Of a stretch of 64,000 nucleotides of DNA, positions 35,251 through 44,624 are shown in pieces. The stretch's first letter is position 1; each line of letters opens with the position of its first letter. The notes beneath the pieces were generated by a model. It was not told where the DNA came from, searched no databases, and was given only the letters and a program-made list of their open reading frames with translations. The DNA is from an uncultured Lachnospiraceae bacterium (lineage in GTDB: Bacteria; Bacillota; Clostridia; Lachnospirales; Lachnospiraceae): positions 1 through 64,000 of the forward strand of contig CAJULA010000011.1 in assembly GCA_910587155.1 (NCBI GenBank), given 5' to 3'. A program made the translations under genes and the position numbers.

Positions 35251-36233
35251 AAAAGAAGCATTGGATAAGAGCACTGGCAGTTCTTGGGATGTTTGCCATG
35301 CTGCTGACAGCGGGCGGCTGTGGCAGGCGCAGTGCCGTGGGACATAAGGAAATCCGGATATTTCTCTCTTTGAACGAGATGGATACCTTCCGCCAGACAC
35401 TGGTGGATGCGGCTATGGACAGGGCGACGGCGCAAGGGGTTTCTCTGCATGTGGAGGATGCCCATGGCTCCATCGAAGAACAGGTGGAACAGCTCAAGCG
35501 GGCGGCGGCGGAAGATTATGATGTCATACTTTGCAGTGCAGTATCGACGGATACGGCAGTACAGCTTAAAATGAGCGCGGAAGATATTCCCATTGTATTT
35601 TTTAACAGTTGTCCGGATGATAAATATCTGGAAGCGGGAAAATATGTATATGTGGGTTCCGACGAACAGGTGGCAGGGCAGTTCCAGGCCGAATATGTCC
35701 TGGGACAGATGAGCGGCAGTCAGGAAATCAACGTGGTTCTGATCAAAGGCCCCAGATATCATTCCGCTACAACAGGCAGGACGAACGGTGTGAAAAAAGC
35801 GCTGGAAGAGAGCGGCAAAAAGATCAATTATATATTTGAAGACAGTGCCAACTGGGATACGCAGCAGGCCAGAGAGCTTTTTGAACTGTTTCTGCGCACC
35901 GGCAGCCGTGCGGACTGTGTGATCTGCAATAATGATGCCATGGCCCTGGGCGTACTGGAGGCAGGCAGAGCCGCAGGAATGGATTTCTCCGCAGTCCCGG
36001 TACTGGGTGTGGATGCCACGGCCGACGGATGCGATGCCATTGAGAAGGGCGAGATGGCTTTTACGGTCTACCAGTCGGGCAAAGGACAGGGGGAGGCCGC
36101 CGTGGATATGGCCATTTGTCTGGCCGGGGGCAAAGATACGCAGGACATGGAAGGGATTTCCGAAGACGGCAAATATGTCTGGGTTGATTTTGAAAAGGTG
36201 GACGGAGGCAATGTTTCTCAATACAGGCATTGA
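35247..36233 (+). CDS. Orphan sugar-type substrate-binding lipoprotein
   Basis: 328 residues. The lipobox LTAGGC is around residue 24, followed by a type I periplasmic-binding fold of the ribose/galactose class: repeats of the DVILCSAVSTDTAV and VICNNDAMALGVLEA type, and a hinge TVYQSGKGQGEAAVDMA. It starts with ATGA inside the chemoreceptor stop. No ATPase or permease of the matching sugar family follows; the next genes are the nucleoside BMP system. I infer it presents a bound ligand to the chemoreceptor, as MglB does with Trg, but a transport role with distant genes is possible. The bmpA promoter lies across its 3-prime end. Confidence 0.88.
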   Translation: MKKKHWIRALAVLGMFAMLLTAGGCGRRSAVGHKEIRIFLSLNEMDTFRQTLVDAAMDRATAQGVSLHVEDAHGSIEEQVEQLKRAAAEDYDVILCSAVSTDTAVQLKMSAEDIPIVFFNSCPDDKYLEAGKYVYVGSDEQVAGQFQAEYVLGQMSGSQEINVVLIKGPRYHSATTGRTNGVKKALEESGKKINYIFEDSANWDTQQARELFELFLRTGSRADCVICNNDAMALGVLEAGRAAGMDFSAVPVLGVDATADGCDAIEKGEMAFTVYQSGKGQGEAAVDMAICLAGGKDTQDMEGISEDGKYVWVDFEKVDGGNVSQYRH

Positions 36234-36258
36234 CTCCTGCCGGGTTACATCTTATAAT
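36230..36258 (+). promoter_or_regulatory. Strong promoter of bmpA and the nucleoside locus
   Basis: TTGACT (36230-36235) and TATAAT (36253-36258) with 17-base spacing. The -35 box overlaps the stop codon of the binding lipoprotein. Confidence 0.78.
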
Positions 36259-36299
36259 GAATTACTGAATAACAAATTTCACAAGGGAGGTACTCATCT

Positions 36300-37565
36300 A
36301 TGAAGAAGAGACTAATTGCACTGATGCTCGCGGGCATGATGGCGCTTTCGCTTACGGCATGCGGCTCCGGCAATGAGGGCGGCAATGACGCAGGCAATGC
36401 TGCCGGCAGTGAGAGCGGCGCACAGGCAGAAGGCGGAAGCGGGGACAGTGCGGAAAGTGCAGGCGGAGAGAGTGAAGCGGCAGGCGGAGATATGAGCATT
36501 GCCATGATCACGGACTCCGGAGATATCACCGATCAGAGCTTTAATCAGACAACCTATGAGTCGGCAAAGGCATGGGCCGAGGCAAACGGCATGGTGTTCA
36601 ATTACTATAAGCCGGAGAGCGACTCTGATGAAGCCAGAAATGCCAGTGTGGATCAGGCAGTGGCAGACGGGGCGAATGTCATTCTGATGCCGGGCTATAT
36701 GTTTGCGGCAGCAGTTGTGGACCAGTCCGAGCTTTATCCTGATGTGAAATTCATCGCATTGGATGTGGGAGCGGGCGATATCTGTGAAAAAGGTGTCGGT
36801 GAAGGCTATGACTATAATCCGGCCAACTGGGATGTGACAGAATATTACAATACGGACAATGTATATTGCTGTACCTATCAGGAAGAGCTTTCCGGCTATA
36901 TGGCAGGCTATGCGGCAGTGAAACTGGGCTACAGACATCTGGGCTTTTTGGGTGGTATGTCCGTTCCGGCCGTGACACGTTTCGGATACGGTTATGTACA
37001 GGGTGCGAACGCAGCGGCGGAAGAGCTGGGTGTGAGCGGCGATGTTGAGATCGAATATGTATGCGGCGGACAGTTCTACGGTGATGCCGATATTACTGCG
37101 TATATGGATACCTGGTATGGTTCCAAGGGCGTGGAAATCGTATTTGCATGCGGCGGCGGTATCTACACATCCGCAGCGGAAGCGGCAGTGAAGGCAGGCG
37201 GCAAGGTGATCGGTGTTGACTCTGATCAGGCTCCTATCATTGATGCCCTCGGGGAAGGTCTGACGATTACTTCTGCCATGAAAGGTCTTTCCGCAACCGT
37301 GAATACGGTTCTTACCGATATCAAAGACGGAAAATGGGATAATTACAAAGGCAAGATTGATAACCTTGGCCTGGTTTCCGAGAACCCGGAAGACAACTAT
37401 GTACAGCTTCCTCTTGAGAGCACACAGTGGGGCGACGGATTTACGAAAGACGATTATCTTGCGCTGGTGAAGGCCATGTACAACGGTGAAGTGGAAGTTT
37501 CCGGCGATATTACGGCTCTTCCGTCAACTGCGGTCAAGGTAAATGACTACGGCAGCATCAAATAA
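36300..37565 (+). CDS. bmpA: BMP-family nucleoside-binding lipoprotein
   Basis: 421 residues. The lipobox SLTAC sets the mature cysteine near residue 22; a Gly/Ala/Glu/Ser-rich spacer of about 40 residues follows. The BMP fold is clear: IAMITDSGDITDQSFNQTTYE, GANVILMPGYMFA, and GKVIGVDSDQAP. BMP proteins (PnrA, NupN) bind purine or other nucleosides. ATG 36300 follows AAGGGAGG. A terminator between this gene and the ATPase would make the binding protein more abundant than the membrane parts, as is common. Confidence 0.93.
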   Translation: MKKRLIALMLAGMMALSLTACGSGNEGGNDAGNAAGSESGAQAEGGSGDSAESAGGESEAAGGDMSIAMITDSGDITDQSFNQTTYESAKAWAEANGMVFNYYKPESDSDEARNASVDQAVADGANVILMPGYMFAAAVVDQSELYPDVKFIALDVGAGDICEKGVGEGYDYNPANWDVTEYYNTDNVYCCTYQEELSGYMAGYAAVKLGYRHLGFLGGMSVPAVTRFGYGYVQGANAAAEELGVSGDVEIEYVCGGQFYGDADITAYMDTWYGSKGVEIVFACGGGIYTSAAEAAVKAGGKVIGVDSDQAPIIDALGEGLTITSAMKGLSATVNTVLTDIKDGKWDNYKGKIDNLGLVSENPEDNYVQLPLESTQWGDGFTKDDYLALVKAMYNGEVEVSGDITALPSTAVKVNDYGSIK

Positions 37566-37617
37566 GCCAATTTGATCAGTAGTATTTTGTGAAAACCGGG
37601 GAATGCATTGTGAAGGC

Positions 37618-37653
37618 AAGGGAAGCGGGTTCGGCGCCTGCTTCCCTTTTTTT
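37618..37653 (+). terminator. Partial terminator between bmpA and the ATPase gene
   Basis: AAGGGAAGC (37618-37626) pairs with GCTTCCCTT (37640-37648) and is followed by a T run. No strong promoter is evident in the 120 bases after it, so read-through probably feeds the downstream genes. Confidence 0.8.
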
Positions 37654-37774
37654 CATCCTATGAGAAATTTTTCCGCGGTTTTTGCTGAAAAAATAAGGTT
37701 GAAAGAAAATCTTTTAATCTTGATTTGAAAGTCAAACATGATAAAAAGAAAGATCGAGAGGAGGTATGTAAAGG

Positions 37775-39301
37775 ATGGCTGAGTATGCGATTGAAATGCT
37801 GAATATTACGAAGAGATTTCCGGGCATCATAGCAAATGACAATATCACTTTACAGTTAAAAAAAGGTGAGATCCACGCTTTGCTGGGGGAGAATGGGGCA
37901 GGGAAATCCACGCTGATGAGTGTTCTCTTCGGACTGTATCAGCCGGAGGAAGGCGAGATACACAAAGACGGGAAAAAGGTTGTAATCAATGATCCCAATG
38001 ATGCAAATGCTCTGGGAATCGGCATGGTACATCAGCATTTTAAGCTGGTCGAGTGTTTCAGTGTCCTGGATAATATTATCCTGGGCGTGGAGACTACCAA
38101 GGGGGGATTTCTTCAGAAAGATGAGGCACGTGCCAAGGTTGTGGCGCTTTCCGAAAAATATGGTCTTTCGGTGGATCCGGACGCACTGATCGAAGATATC
38201 ACGGTCGGTATGCAGCAGAGGACGGAGATTCTCAAGATGCTCTACCGCGATAATGAGATTCTGATCTTTGACGAACCGACTGCCGTTCTGACTCCTCAGG
38301 AGATTCATGAGCTGATGAATATCATGAAAGGTCTGGCGGCAGAAGGCAAGAGTATCCTTTTCATTACGCATAAGCTGGCGGAAATCATGCAGGTGGCGGA
38401 CCGCTGCAGCGTGCTGCGGAAGGGAAAATATATCGGGACTGTGGAGATCAAAGATACCACACCGGAAAAACTGTCGGCAATGATGGTGGGGCGCGATGTA
38501 AACTTTGTGGTGGAAAAGCAGCCGGTAAAGCCGGGAGAAGTGGTGCTGGATATCAAAGATATGACAGTGGCTTCCAGACGGCATAAAAACAATGCCGTGA
38601 ATCACGTGTCACTGCAGGTGCACAGAGGGGAGATCGTCTGTATCGCGGGGATCGACGGAAACGGACAGACGGAGTTCGTATATGGACTGTCCGGCCTGGA
38701 GCCGTTAAAAAGCGGGACGATTACCATGAACGGAAAGGATATTACCCATATGCCGATCAGAGAGCGTCTTACGAGCGGCATGAGCCATATACCGGAGGAT
38801 CGCCACAAGCATGGCCTTGTGCTGGATTATTCGCTGGAAGATAATATCGTCCTGCAGAGATATTTCGAGCCGGCTTTCACGAACCGGATGGGATTTCTGA
38901 AACGAAAAGCGATCAGGCAATATGCGGAAAAACTGATCGACCAGTATGATGTACGCTCCGGCCAGGGAGCAGCGACAAAGGCGCGCTCCATGTCAGGCGG
39001 GAACCAGCAGAAAGCGATTATTGCCCGGGAGATTGACAAGAATCCGGAGCTGTTGATCGCGGTACAGCCTACAAGAGGGCTGGATGTGGGCGCCATTGAA
39101 TATATTCATAAGCAGCTGGTGGCACAGAGAGATGCGGGCAAGGGCGTTCTGCTGATCAGTCTGGAACTGGATGAGGTTATGAATGTGTCGGACCGGATCC
39201 TTGTGATGTATGAAGGCGAGATCGTGGGTGAGTTTGATCCGCAGGAGGTCACGGTGGAAGAGCTGGGACTCTACATGGCCGGTTCGAAGAGAAAGGGGTA
39301 A
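37775..39301 (+). CDS. nupO: Nucleoside ABC transporter ATPase (two fused domains)
   Basis: 508 residues with two nucleotide-binding halves, as in NupO/RbsA-type ATPases. The first half has Walker A GENGAGKST near residues 38-46 and Walker B ILIFDEP; the second has the degenerate loop GIDGNGQTEF and signature MSGGNQQK near residue 407. Such ATPases serve both sugar and BMP-type nucleoside importers; the neighbouring BMP lipoprotein decides for nucleosides. ATG 37775 follows GAGGAGG with an AAGG nearer the start. The first permease starts within a few bases of its stop. Confidence 0.94.
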   Translation: MAEYAIEMLNITKRFPGIIANDNITLQLKKGEIHALLGENGAGKSTLMSVLFGLYQPEEGEIHKDGKKVVINDPNDANALGIGMVHQHFKLVECFSVLDNIILGVETTKGGFLQKDEARAKVVALSEKYGLSVDPDALIEDITVGMQQRTEILKMLYRDNEILIFDEPTAVLTPQEIHELMNIMKGLAAEGKSILFITHKLAEIMQVADRCSVLRKGKYIGTVEIKDTTPEKLSAMMVGRDVNFVVEKQPVKPGEVVLDIKDMTVASRRHKNNAVNHVSLQVHRGEIVCIAGIDGNGQTEFVYGLSGLEPLKSGTITMNGKDITHMPIRERLTSGMSHIPEDRHKHGLVLDYSLEDNIVLQRYFEPAFTNRMGFLKRKAIRQYAEKLIDQYDVRSGQGAATKARSMSGGNQQKAIIAREIDKNPELLIAVQPTRGLDVGAIEYIHKQLVAQRDAGKGVLLISLELDEVMNVSDRILVMYEGEIVGEFDPQEVTVEELGLYMAGSKRKG

Positions 39302-39307
39302 GTGCAG

Positions 39308-40420
39308 ATGAGTAAAGAATCCAAAAAGAAAGAAAGCCTCCTCAGAAACAGCGGTTTTCAGACCATTTTAGGCTCCCTGCTTTGTATCATAATCGGTCTT
39401 CTGATCGGTTATATTGTTCTGGTGATTATCAATCCGGGCGGGGCGGGGAAGGCGATTGTGGCGATATTAAAAAACTTCCTTTATTATCCCAGTGCGGCGG
39501 CTGCCACCAAATATCTGGGGACGACTCTTGTCAAGGCATCCGCATTGCTGATGTGTTCCCTTTCGGTTTTGTTTGCCTGGAAAGTGGGACTGTTTAATAT
39601 CGGCGCTGCCGGACAGTATGTAGTCGGCGTGGGAGCCTGTCTGTATTTCGGGATCGGACTGGGAATGCCCTGGTATGTGTGTATGCTGGCAGCCGTTGTG
39701 ACGGCAGCCTTTGTGGGAGGGATTTCCGGTGCCCTGAAAGCATATTTTAATGTAAACGAAGTGATTTCCTGCATTATGCTCAACTGGATTGGCCTTTATC
39801 TGGTCAATATGCTGCTGACCGGTGTCAAGGAGCAGTCCACCCCCTATACAAAACCCCTTGACAGTGTCAACAAAAGCGCATTGCTTCCTAATATCGGTCT
39901 TGACCGGGTATTCTCCAAAAATGAATTTGTCACGATCGGCCTGCCGCTGGCGGTCATGATGGCCGTGATCGTATGGGTAGTCCTGGAAAAGACCAGGTTC
40001 GGGTTTGAACTCAAGGCGACCGGCATGAATAAGAATGCGGCAAAATATTGCGGTATGCGGGAAAAGCGAAACATAATACTGACCATGGTTATTGCCGGCG
40101 GCCTGGCCGGCTTCGGTGCGGCGATCTTTTATCTGACCGGTATTGAACAGTGGATGGTACAGCAGACAAGCGTGCCGGCTATGGGCTTTAACGGGATTGC
40201 CGCAGCATTCCTGGGCGGCTCCAATCCTCTGGGCGCCATCCTGTCCTCCTATTTTATCCAGCATATTACCAGCGGAGGCACTTACGTGGATAAGACAATG
40301 TACTGTACCCAGATCTCGGATCTGATTTCGGCATTTATCATTTACCTGTGCGGCTTTGTCCTTTTCTTCAAAGTATGGCTGAACAGATTGCTGGATAAAA
40401 GAGAAGAAAAAAACAAATAA
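39308..40420 (+). CDS. nupP: Nucleoside ABC transporter permease 1
   Basis: 370 residues, hydrophobic with about nine to ten helices, in the BPD_transp_2 family. Characteristic parts are GLFNIGAAGQYVVG near residue 95 and the cytoplasmic coupling loop ATGMNKNAAKYCGM near residue 240. The extended N-terminus and length of about 360-370 match NupP rather than NupQ. ATG 39308 lies eight bases after AAAGGGG; GTG 39302 is less likely. It pairs with the next gene to form the membrane channel. Confidence 0.93.
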   Translation: MSKESKKKESLLRNSGFQTILGSLLCIIIGLLIGYIVLVIINPGGAGKAIVAILKNFLYYPSAAAATKYLGTTLVKASALLMCSLSVLFAWKVGLFNIGAAGQYVVGVGACLYFGIGLGMPWYVCMLAAVVTAAFVGGISGALKAYFNVNEVISCIMLNWIGLYLVNMLLTGVKEQSTPYTKPLDSVNKSALLPNIGLDRVFSKNEFVTIGLPLAVMMAVIVWVVLEKTRFGFELKATGMNKNAAKYCGMREKRNIILTMVIAGGLAGFGAAIFYLTGIEQWMVQQTSVPAMGFNGIAAAFLGGSNPLGAILSSYFIQHITSGGTYVDKTMYCTQISDLISAFIIYLCGFVLFFKVWLNRLLDKREEKNK

Positions 40421-40448
40421 CATGGAACCGGAATAGGAGGTGCTTTTT

Positions 40449-41390
40449 ATGCTATTGTTGATTCAGTATACACTTATCTTTGCTTCCGTGCTGGTACTGG
40501 TGGCACTGGGCGGATGCTTTTCGGAGCACAGCGGCGTGATCAATATCGGCCTGGAGGGGATTATGGTCGTAGGCGCACTGGGCGGCGCTCTTACGATGAA
40601 ATATCTGCCTGCCGGTACGGCAGCGGTGCTGATTGTTGTGCTTGTCATCCTGGCGAGTGTTGTGGTAGGGATGATTTTTTCCCTGCTGCTTGGCGTGGCG
40701 GCCATCAAATTCAATGCGGATCAGACACTGGTAGGTACGGCGCTGAACCTTCTGGGGCCGGCGGCAGCGGTCGTTCTGGTAAGAGCGATTAACACTGCGG
40801 AAAGTGTGGACAATGTATCTTCGACGGTTGCTTACGGCCAGGCCAAGAAGGCATTTATTCTCAATATCGGCCGTTTTGAGTTCAACTGGTTTATGCTGAT
40901 CGCCTTTCTGGTGCTGGTAGCATCCTATGTGATTTTGTATAAAACCAGATTTGGCCTGCGGCTTTGTGCCTGTGGTGAACATCCGCAGGCGGCTGATTCC
41001 GTAGGAATCAATGTTTATAAAATGCGTTATGCGGGCGTACTGATCTCCGGCGCACTGGGCGGCCTGGGCGGTCTGGTTTATATTACGGCAGGCGTCAGTG
41101 AGTGGAAATTTGAAAACGGCGTGGCCGGGTTTGGCTTCCTGGCGCTGGCAGTTATGATTTTCGGACAGTGGCGGCCTGTCAATATCGGACTTGCGGCACT
41201 TCTGTTCGGTCTCTTCCGGGCGCTTTCCAACGTGTATACAGGATTTGACGCGCTGGTGGCACTTAAGCTGCCCAGTACGGTATATAACATGCTTCCGTAT
41301 ATTATCTCTCTGATTGTTCTGGTGTTTGTCTCCGGCAAATCCAGAGCGCCCAAGGCAGAGGGAATCCCTTATGACAAGGGACAGCGATAA
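40449..41390 (+). CDS. nupQ: Nucleoside ABC transporter permease 2
   Basis: 313 residues, with eight to nine helices, also BPD_transp_2. GVINIGLEGIMVVGALGG near the start and CACGEHPQAADSVGINV near residue 175 (coupling loop) are typical. AGGAGG at 40434-40439 is nine bases ahead of ATG 40449. A GC-rich hairpin (CCGGG/CCCGG near 41405-41425) follows in the 78-base gap before udp, without a U-tract. Confidence 0.93.
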   Translation: MLLLIQYTLIFASVLVLVALGGCFSEHSGVINIGLEGIMVVGALGGALTMKYLPAGTAAVLIVVLVILASVVVGMIFSLLLGVAAIKFNADQTLVGTALNLLGPAAAVVLVRAINTAESVDNVSSTVAYGQAKKAFILNIGRFEFNWFMLIAFLVLVASYVILYKTRFGLRLCACGEHPQAADSVGINVYKMRYAGVLISGALGGLGGLVYITAGVSEWKFENGVAGFGFLALAVMIFGQWRPVNIGLAALLFGLFRALSNVYTGFDALVALKLPSTVYNMLPYIISLIVLVFVSGKSRAPKAEGIPYDKGQR

Positions 41391-41468
41391 AAGCCGAAAC
41401 TTCCGGGACGCAGCCCGGATCAGACAGAGCGGACAGAGCGTCCGGCAATAAGAGATGGGGTGAATTTC

Positions 41469-42242
41469 ATGAAAAATTATTCAGAAGATGCGAGCAGGCA
41501 ATATCATATTCAGGTGGCGGCGGGTGAAGTGGGACGATACGTGATCATGCCGGGCGATCCGAAACGGTGCGCAAGGATTGCAAAATATTTTGATCAACCG
41601 GTTCTGATCGCGGACAACAGAGAATATATCACCTATACCGGTATGCTGGACGGGGTAAAAGTCAGCGTCACATCGACCGGTATCGGCGGTCCGTCTGCCT
41701 CCATTGCGATGGAAGAACTCTTCCGGTGCGGTGCGGATACCTTTATCCGCATCGGGACGTGCGGCGGCATGCAGACCGAAGTAAAGAGCGGCGATATCGT
41801 AGTGGCAACGGGAGCGGTGCGCATGGAGGGCACAAGCCGCGAATATGCCCCCATTGAATATCCCGCTGTGGCGGATCTGGCCGTGACCAATGCGCTTGTG
41901 GCTGCCGCGGAAAGGAAAGGATATCCCTTTCATACCGGTGTCGTGCAGTGCAAGGATGCCTTCTATGGTCAGCACGAGCCGGAAACAAAACCGGTGAGTT
42001 ATGAACTGATGAATAAATGGGAAGCATGGAAACGGATGGGCTGTCTGGCTTCTGAGATGGAATCGGCGGCAATGTTTATCGTGGCCGGTCATCTGCGTGT
42101 CCGTGCAGGATCCTGCTTCCTTGTCGTAGCTAATCAGGAAAGAGAAAAACTGGGGCTCGAAAACCCGGTGGTACACGATACGGACATGGCGATCCAGACT
42201 GCGGTGGAAGCCCTTCGCATCCTGATACAAAAAGACAAGTAA
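41469..42242 (+). CDS. udp: Uridine phosphorylase
   Basis: A 257-residue hexameric NP-I family phosphorylase. It splits uridine (and often thymidine or deoxyuridine) with phosphate to uracil and (deoxy)ribose-1-phosphate. Family segments are VIMPGDPKRCARIA, SVTSTGIGGPSASIAMEEL, IRIGTCGGMQ and EMESAAMFIVA. The ATG at 41469 follows GATGGGG. It starts the catabolic part of the locus; its product is used by deoB and deoC encoded just downstream. Confidence 0.93.
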   Translation: MKNYSEDASRQYHIQVAAGEVGRYVIMPGDPKRCARIAKYFDQPVLIADNREYITYTGMLDGVKVSVTSTGIGGPSASIAMEELFRCGADTFIRIGTCGGMQTEVKSGDIVVATGAVRMEGTSREYAPIEYPAVADLAVTNALVAAAERKGYPFHTGVVQCKDAFYGQHEPETKPVSYELMNKWEAWKRMGCLASEMESAAMFIVAGHLRVRAGSCFLVVANQEREKLGLENPVVHDTDMAIQTAVEALRILIQKDK

Positions 42243-42271
42243 TATCCTCAAAACCAGAATAGGAGATGAAA

Positions 42272-42940
42272 ATGATGAATACGACTGAAATGCTGAAACA
42301 CGTAGACCATACCCTGCTGCTGCCAGGTGCCACATGGGATGAGATCAGGCAGATCTGTGACGATGCCATGGAATATGAAACTGCCTCGGTATGTATCCCG
42401 CCCAGCTATGTCAGAGCGGCCAGTGAATATATGCAGGGAAAGGTGGCAGTATGTACGGTGATCGGATTCCCTAACGGGTATATGACTACGAAGACAAAAG
42501 AATTTGAGACAAGGGATGCCATAGAAAACGGTGCGGCGGAGATTGATATGGTGATCAATGTCGGCTGGCTCAAGGACAGAGAATATGACCGGATCGAGGG
42601 AGAAATCCGTGCTTTAAAAGCTGTCTGTGGGGATAAAATCCTGAAAGTCATCATTGAAACCTGTCTTCTGACTGACGAAGAAAAGATTAAGATGTGTGAG
42701 ATCGTCACAAAAGCAGGTGCGGATTATATCAAGACATCGACGGGATTTTCAGCGGCAGGGGCCACCTTTGAGGACGTGGAACTGTTTGCGCGGCATGTGG
42801 GGCCGGATGTGAAGATCAAGGCGGCAGGCGGCATCGCTTCTCTGGACGACGCATACCGTTTTCTGGAACTGGGTGCGGATCGTCTGGGTACAAGCCGGAT
42901 CATCAAACTGGTAAAAAAGGAAGAGGCAACCGGATATTAA
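42272..42940 (+). CDS. deoC: Deoxyribose-phosphate aldolase
   Basis: A 222-residue class I aldolase. It cleaves 2-deoxyribose-5-phosphate to acetaldehyde and glyceraldehyde-3-phosphate. The Schiff-base lysine is about residue 154 in YIKTSTGFSAAGAT; the catalytic lysine and glycine loop lie in VKIKAAGGIAS, and an early DHTLL motif is present. AGGAG at 42261-42265 supports ATG 42272 or 42275; an ATG at 42266 is too close. It is 29 bases from udp and 19 from cdd. Confidence 0.95.
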   Translation: MMNTTEMLKHVDHTLLLPGATWDEIRQICDDAMEYETASVCIPPSYVRAASEYMQGKVAVCTVIGFPNGYMTTKTKEFETRDAIENGAAEIDMVINVGWLKDREYDRIEGEIRALKAVCGDKILKVIIETCLLTDEEKIKMCEIVTKAGADYIKTSTGFSAAGATFEDVELFARHVGPDVKIKAAGGIASLDDAYRFLELGADRLGTSRIIKLVKKEEATGY

Positions 42941-42959
42941 ATCAGGGAGGTGCAGACGG

Positions 42960-43391
42960 ATGGATAAACAGACAGTGCAGAAGATGATAGATCTGGCAAT
43001 CGGCCAGCTCGCCTTTTCCTATGTACCTTATTCCGGTTTCCGGGTAGGCGCCTCGCTGCTGACAGAGAGCGGGAAAATCTATACAGGATGCAATATAGAA
43101 AATGCATCCTATACGCCGACGAACTGTGCGGAACGTACCGCGTTTTTCAAAGCGGTCAGCGAAGGAGAGCGAAAGTTTAAGGCCATCTGTGTGGTAGGTG
43201 GTGCGGACGGTGTTCTGACTGCATATGCCCAGCCCTGCGGCGTCTGCCGGCAGGTGATGATGGAATTTTGTGATCCGGATACCTTTCAGATCATCCTGGC
43301 CACAGACAGAGAACAATATGAAATCTTTACGCTGAAAGAGATGCTGCCGATGGGATTCGGACCGAAGAATCTGGCAGCAGAGGTGAGATAG
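42960..43391 (+). CDS. cdd: Cytidine deaminase
   Basis: A 143-residue zinc enzyme of the tetrameric short type. It converts cytidine and deoxycytidine to uridine and deoxyuridine. YVPYSGFRVGA, the zinc and proton-transfer motif NCAERTAFF, and PCGVCRQVM with two cysteine ligands are intact. ATG 42960 follows GGGAGGTG. Its stop directly precedes the deoB start codon. It supplies uridine to Udp. Confidence 0.96.
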   Translation: MDKQTVQKMIDLAIGQLAFSYVPYSGFRVGASLLTESGKIYTGCNIENASYTPTNCAERTAFFKAVSEGERKFKAICVVGGADGVLTAYAQPCGVCRQVMMEFCDPDTFQIILATDREQYEIFTLKEMLPMGFGPKNLAAEVR

Positions 43392-44582
43392 ATGACGAAT
43401 TATAAAAGAATTTTTGTGATTGTCCTGGATTCTCTCGGAATCGGCGCCATGCCGGATTCACCCGGGTTCGGTGATGTGGGGGTGGATACACTGGGACATA
43501 TCCTGGACAGGATGGGGACACTGGATATTCCTAACCTGAGAAAACTGGGCCTTTTGAATCTGCATACGGCAGGTGAGATGGAAGGTGTGGAAAAACCGCT
43601 GGGGCGCTACCTGCGTCTGGGAGAGAGGAGCAACGGTAAGGATACCATGACCGGACACTGGGAGATGATGGGAATCCGTACCGACCAGCCTTTTCGAACC
43701 TTTACGGATACAGGTTTTCCGCCGGAACTGATCGCGGAACTGGAAAAGCGGTGCAAAAGGCGTGTCATCGGCAATAAGAGCGCCAGCGGTACGGAAATCA
43801 TAGAGGAGCTGGGCGAAGAAGAGATTGCCACAGGCGCCATGATCGTCTATACATCCGCGGATTCCGTTCTTCAGATTTGCGGGAACGAGGAGACTTTTGG
43901 CCTGGAGAATCTGTACCGTTGCTGTGAGATTGCCAGAGAAATTACCATGAAAGATGAGTGGAGAGTCGGCCGGGTTATCGCGAGACCTTATGTGGGAAAG
44001 AAAAAGGGAGAGTTCAGGCGTACGAGCAATCGCCATGATTATGCGCTTAAACCGACCGGCCCCACGGTACTCAATGCGCTGAAAGATGCGGGTTTTGATG
44101 TGATTGGTGTGGGAAAGATCAATGATATTTTCTGCGGAGAAGGCATTACCAGGACTTATCACTCAGACAGCTCGGTGCATGGGATGGAACAGACCATCGA
44201 AATCTGTAAAGAAGATTTCCACGGACTGTGTTTTGTCAATCTTGTGGACTTTGACGCTTTATGGGGACATCGCAGGGATGTGCCCGGCTATGGAAGAGAG
44301 ATCGAGAAGTTTGACAAAAATCTGGGCGTGCTGCTTGCGCAGATGCGCGCTGATGATCTCCTCATTCTGACAGCGGATCATGGAAATGATCCGACCTACA
44401 GCGGTACGGATCATACAAGGGAATATGTTCCGTTTATCGCGTATGCCAGAGGGATGAAAGAGGGCGGTGCCCTTGAAAACAAAGATACTTTTGCGGTGAT
44501 CGGCGCGAGTATTGCCGAGAATTTTGGTGTCCGCATGCCGGAAGGAACCATTGGCAGCTCCATTTTGGATCAGTTATGTTAA
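43392..44582 (+). CDS. deoB: Phosphopentomutase
   Basis: 396 residues of the alkaline-phosphatase superfamily, normal length for DeoB. It interconverts ribose- or deoxyribose-1- and 5-phosphates. The signature VIVLDSLGIGAMPD near residues 9-22, the phospho-threonine loop NGKDTMTGHWEMMG near 80, and late metal ligands in LTADHGNDPTYSGTDHTRE are present. It starts immediately after cdd, with GAGGTGAG inside cdd as ribosome site. It links the phosphorylases to DeoC. Confidence 0.96.
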   Translation: MTNYKRIFVIVLDSLGIGAMPDSPGFGDVGVDTLGHILDRMGTLDIPNLRKLGLLNLHTAGEMEGVEKPLGRYLRLGERSNGKDTMTGHWEMMGIRTDQPFRTFTDTGFPPELIAELEKRCKRRVIGNKSASGTEIIEELGEEEIATGAMIVYTSADSVLQICGNEETFGLENLYRCCEIAREITMKDEWRVGRVIARPYVGKKKGEFRRTSNRHDYALKPTGPTVLNALKDAGFDVIGVGKINDIFCGEGITRTYHSDSSVHGMEQTIEICKEDFHGLCFVNLVDFDALWGHRRDVPGYGREIEKFDKNLGVLLAQMRADDLLILTADHGNDPTYSGTDHTREYVPFIAYARGMKEGGALENKDTFAVIGASIAENFGVRMPEGTIGSSILDQLC

Positions 44583-44624
44583 AAGTGGGTAAGCGATGCA
44601 GGGAGCAGAGAGAGGAGAGTATGG

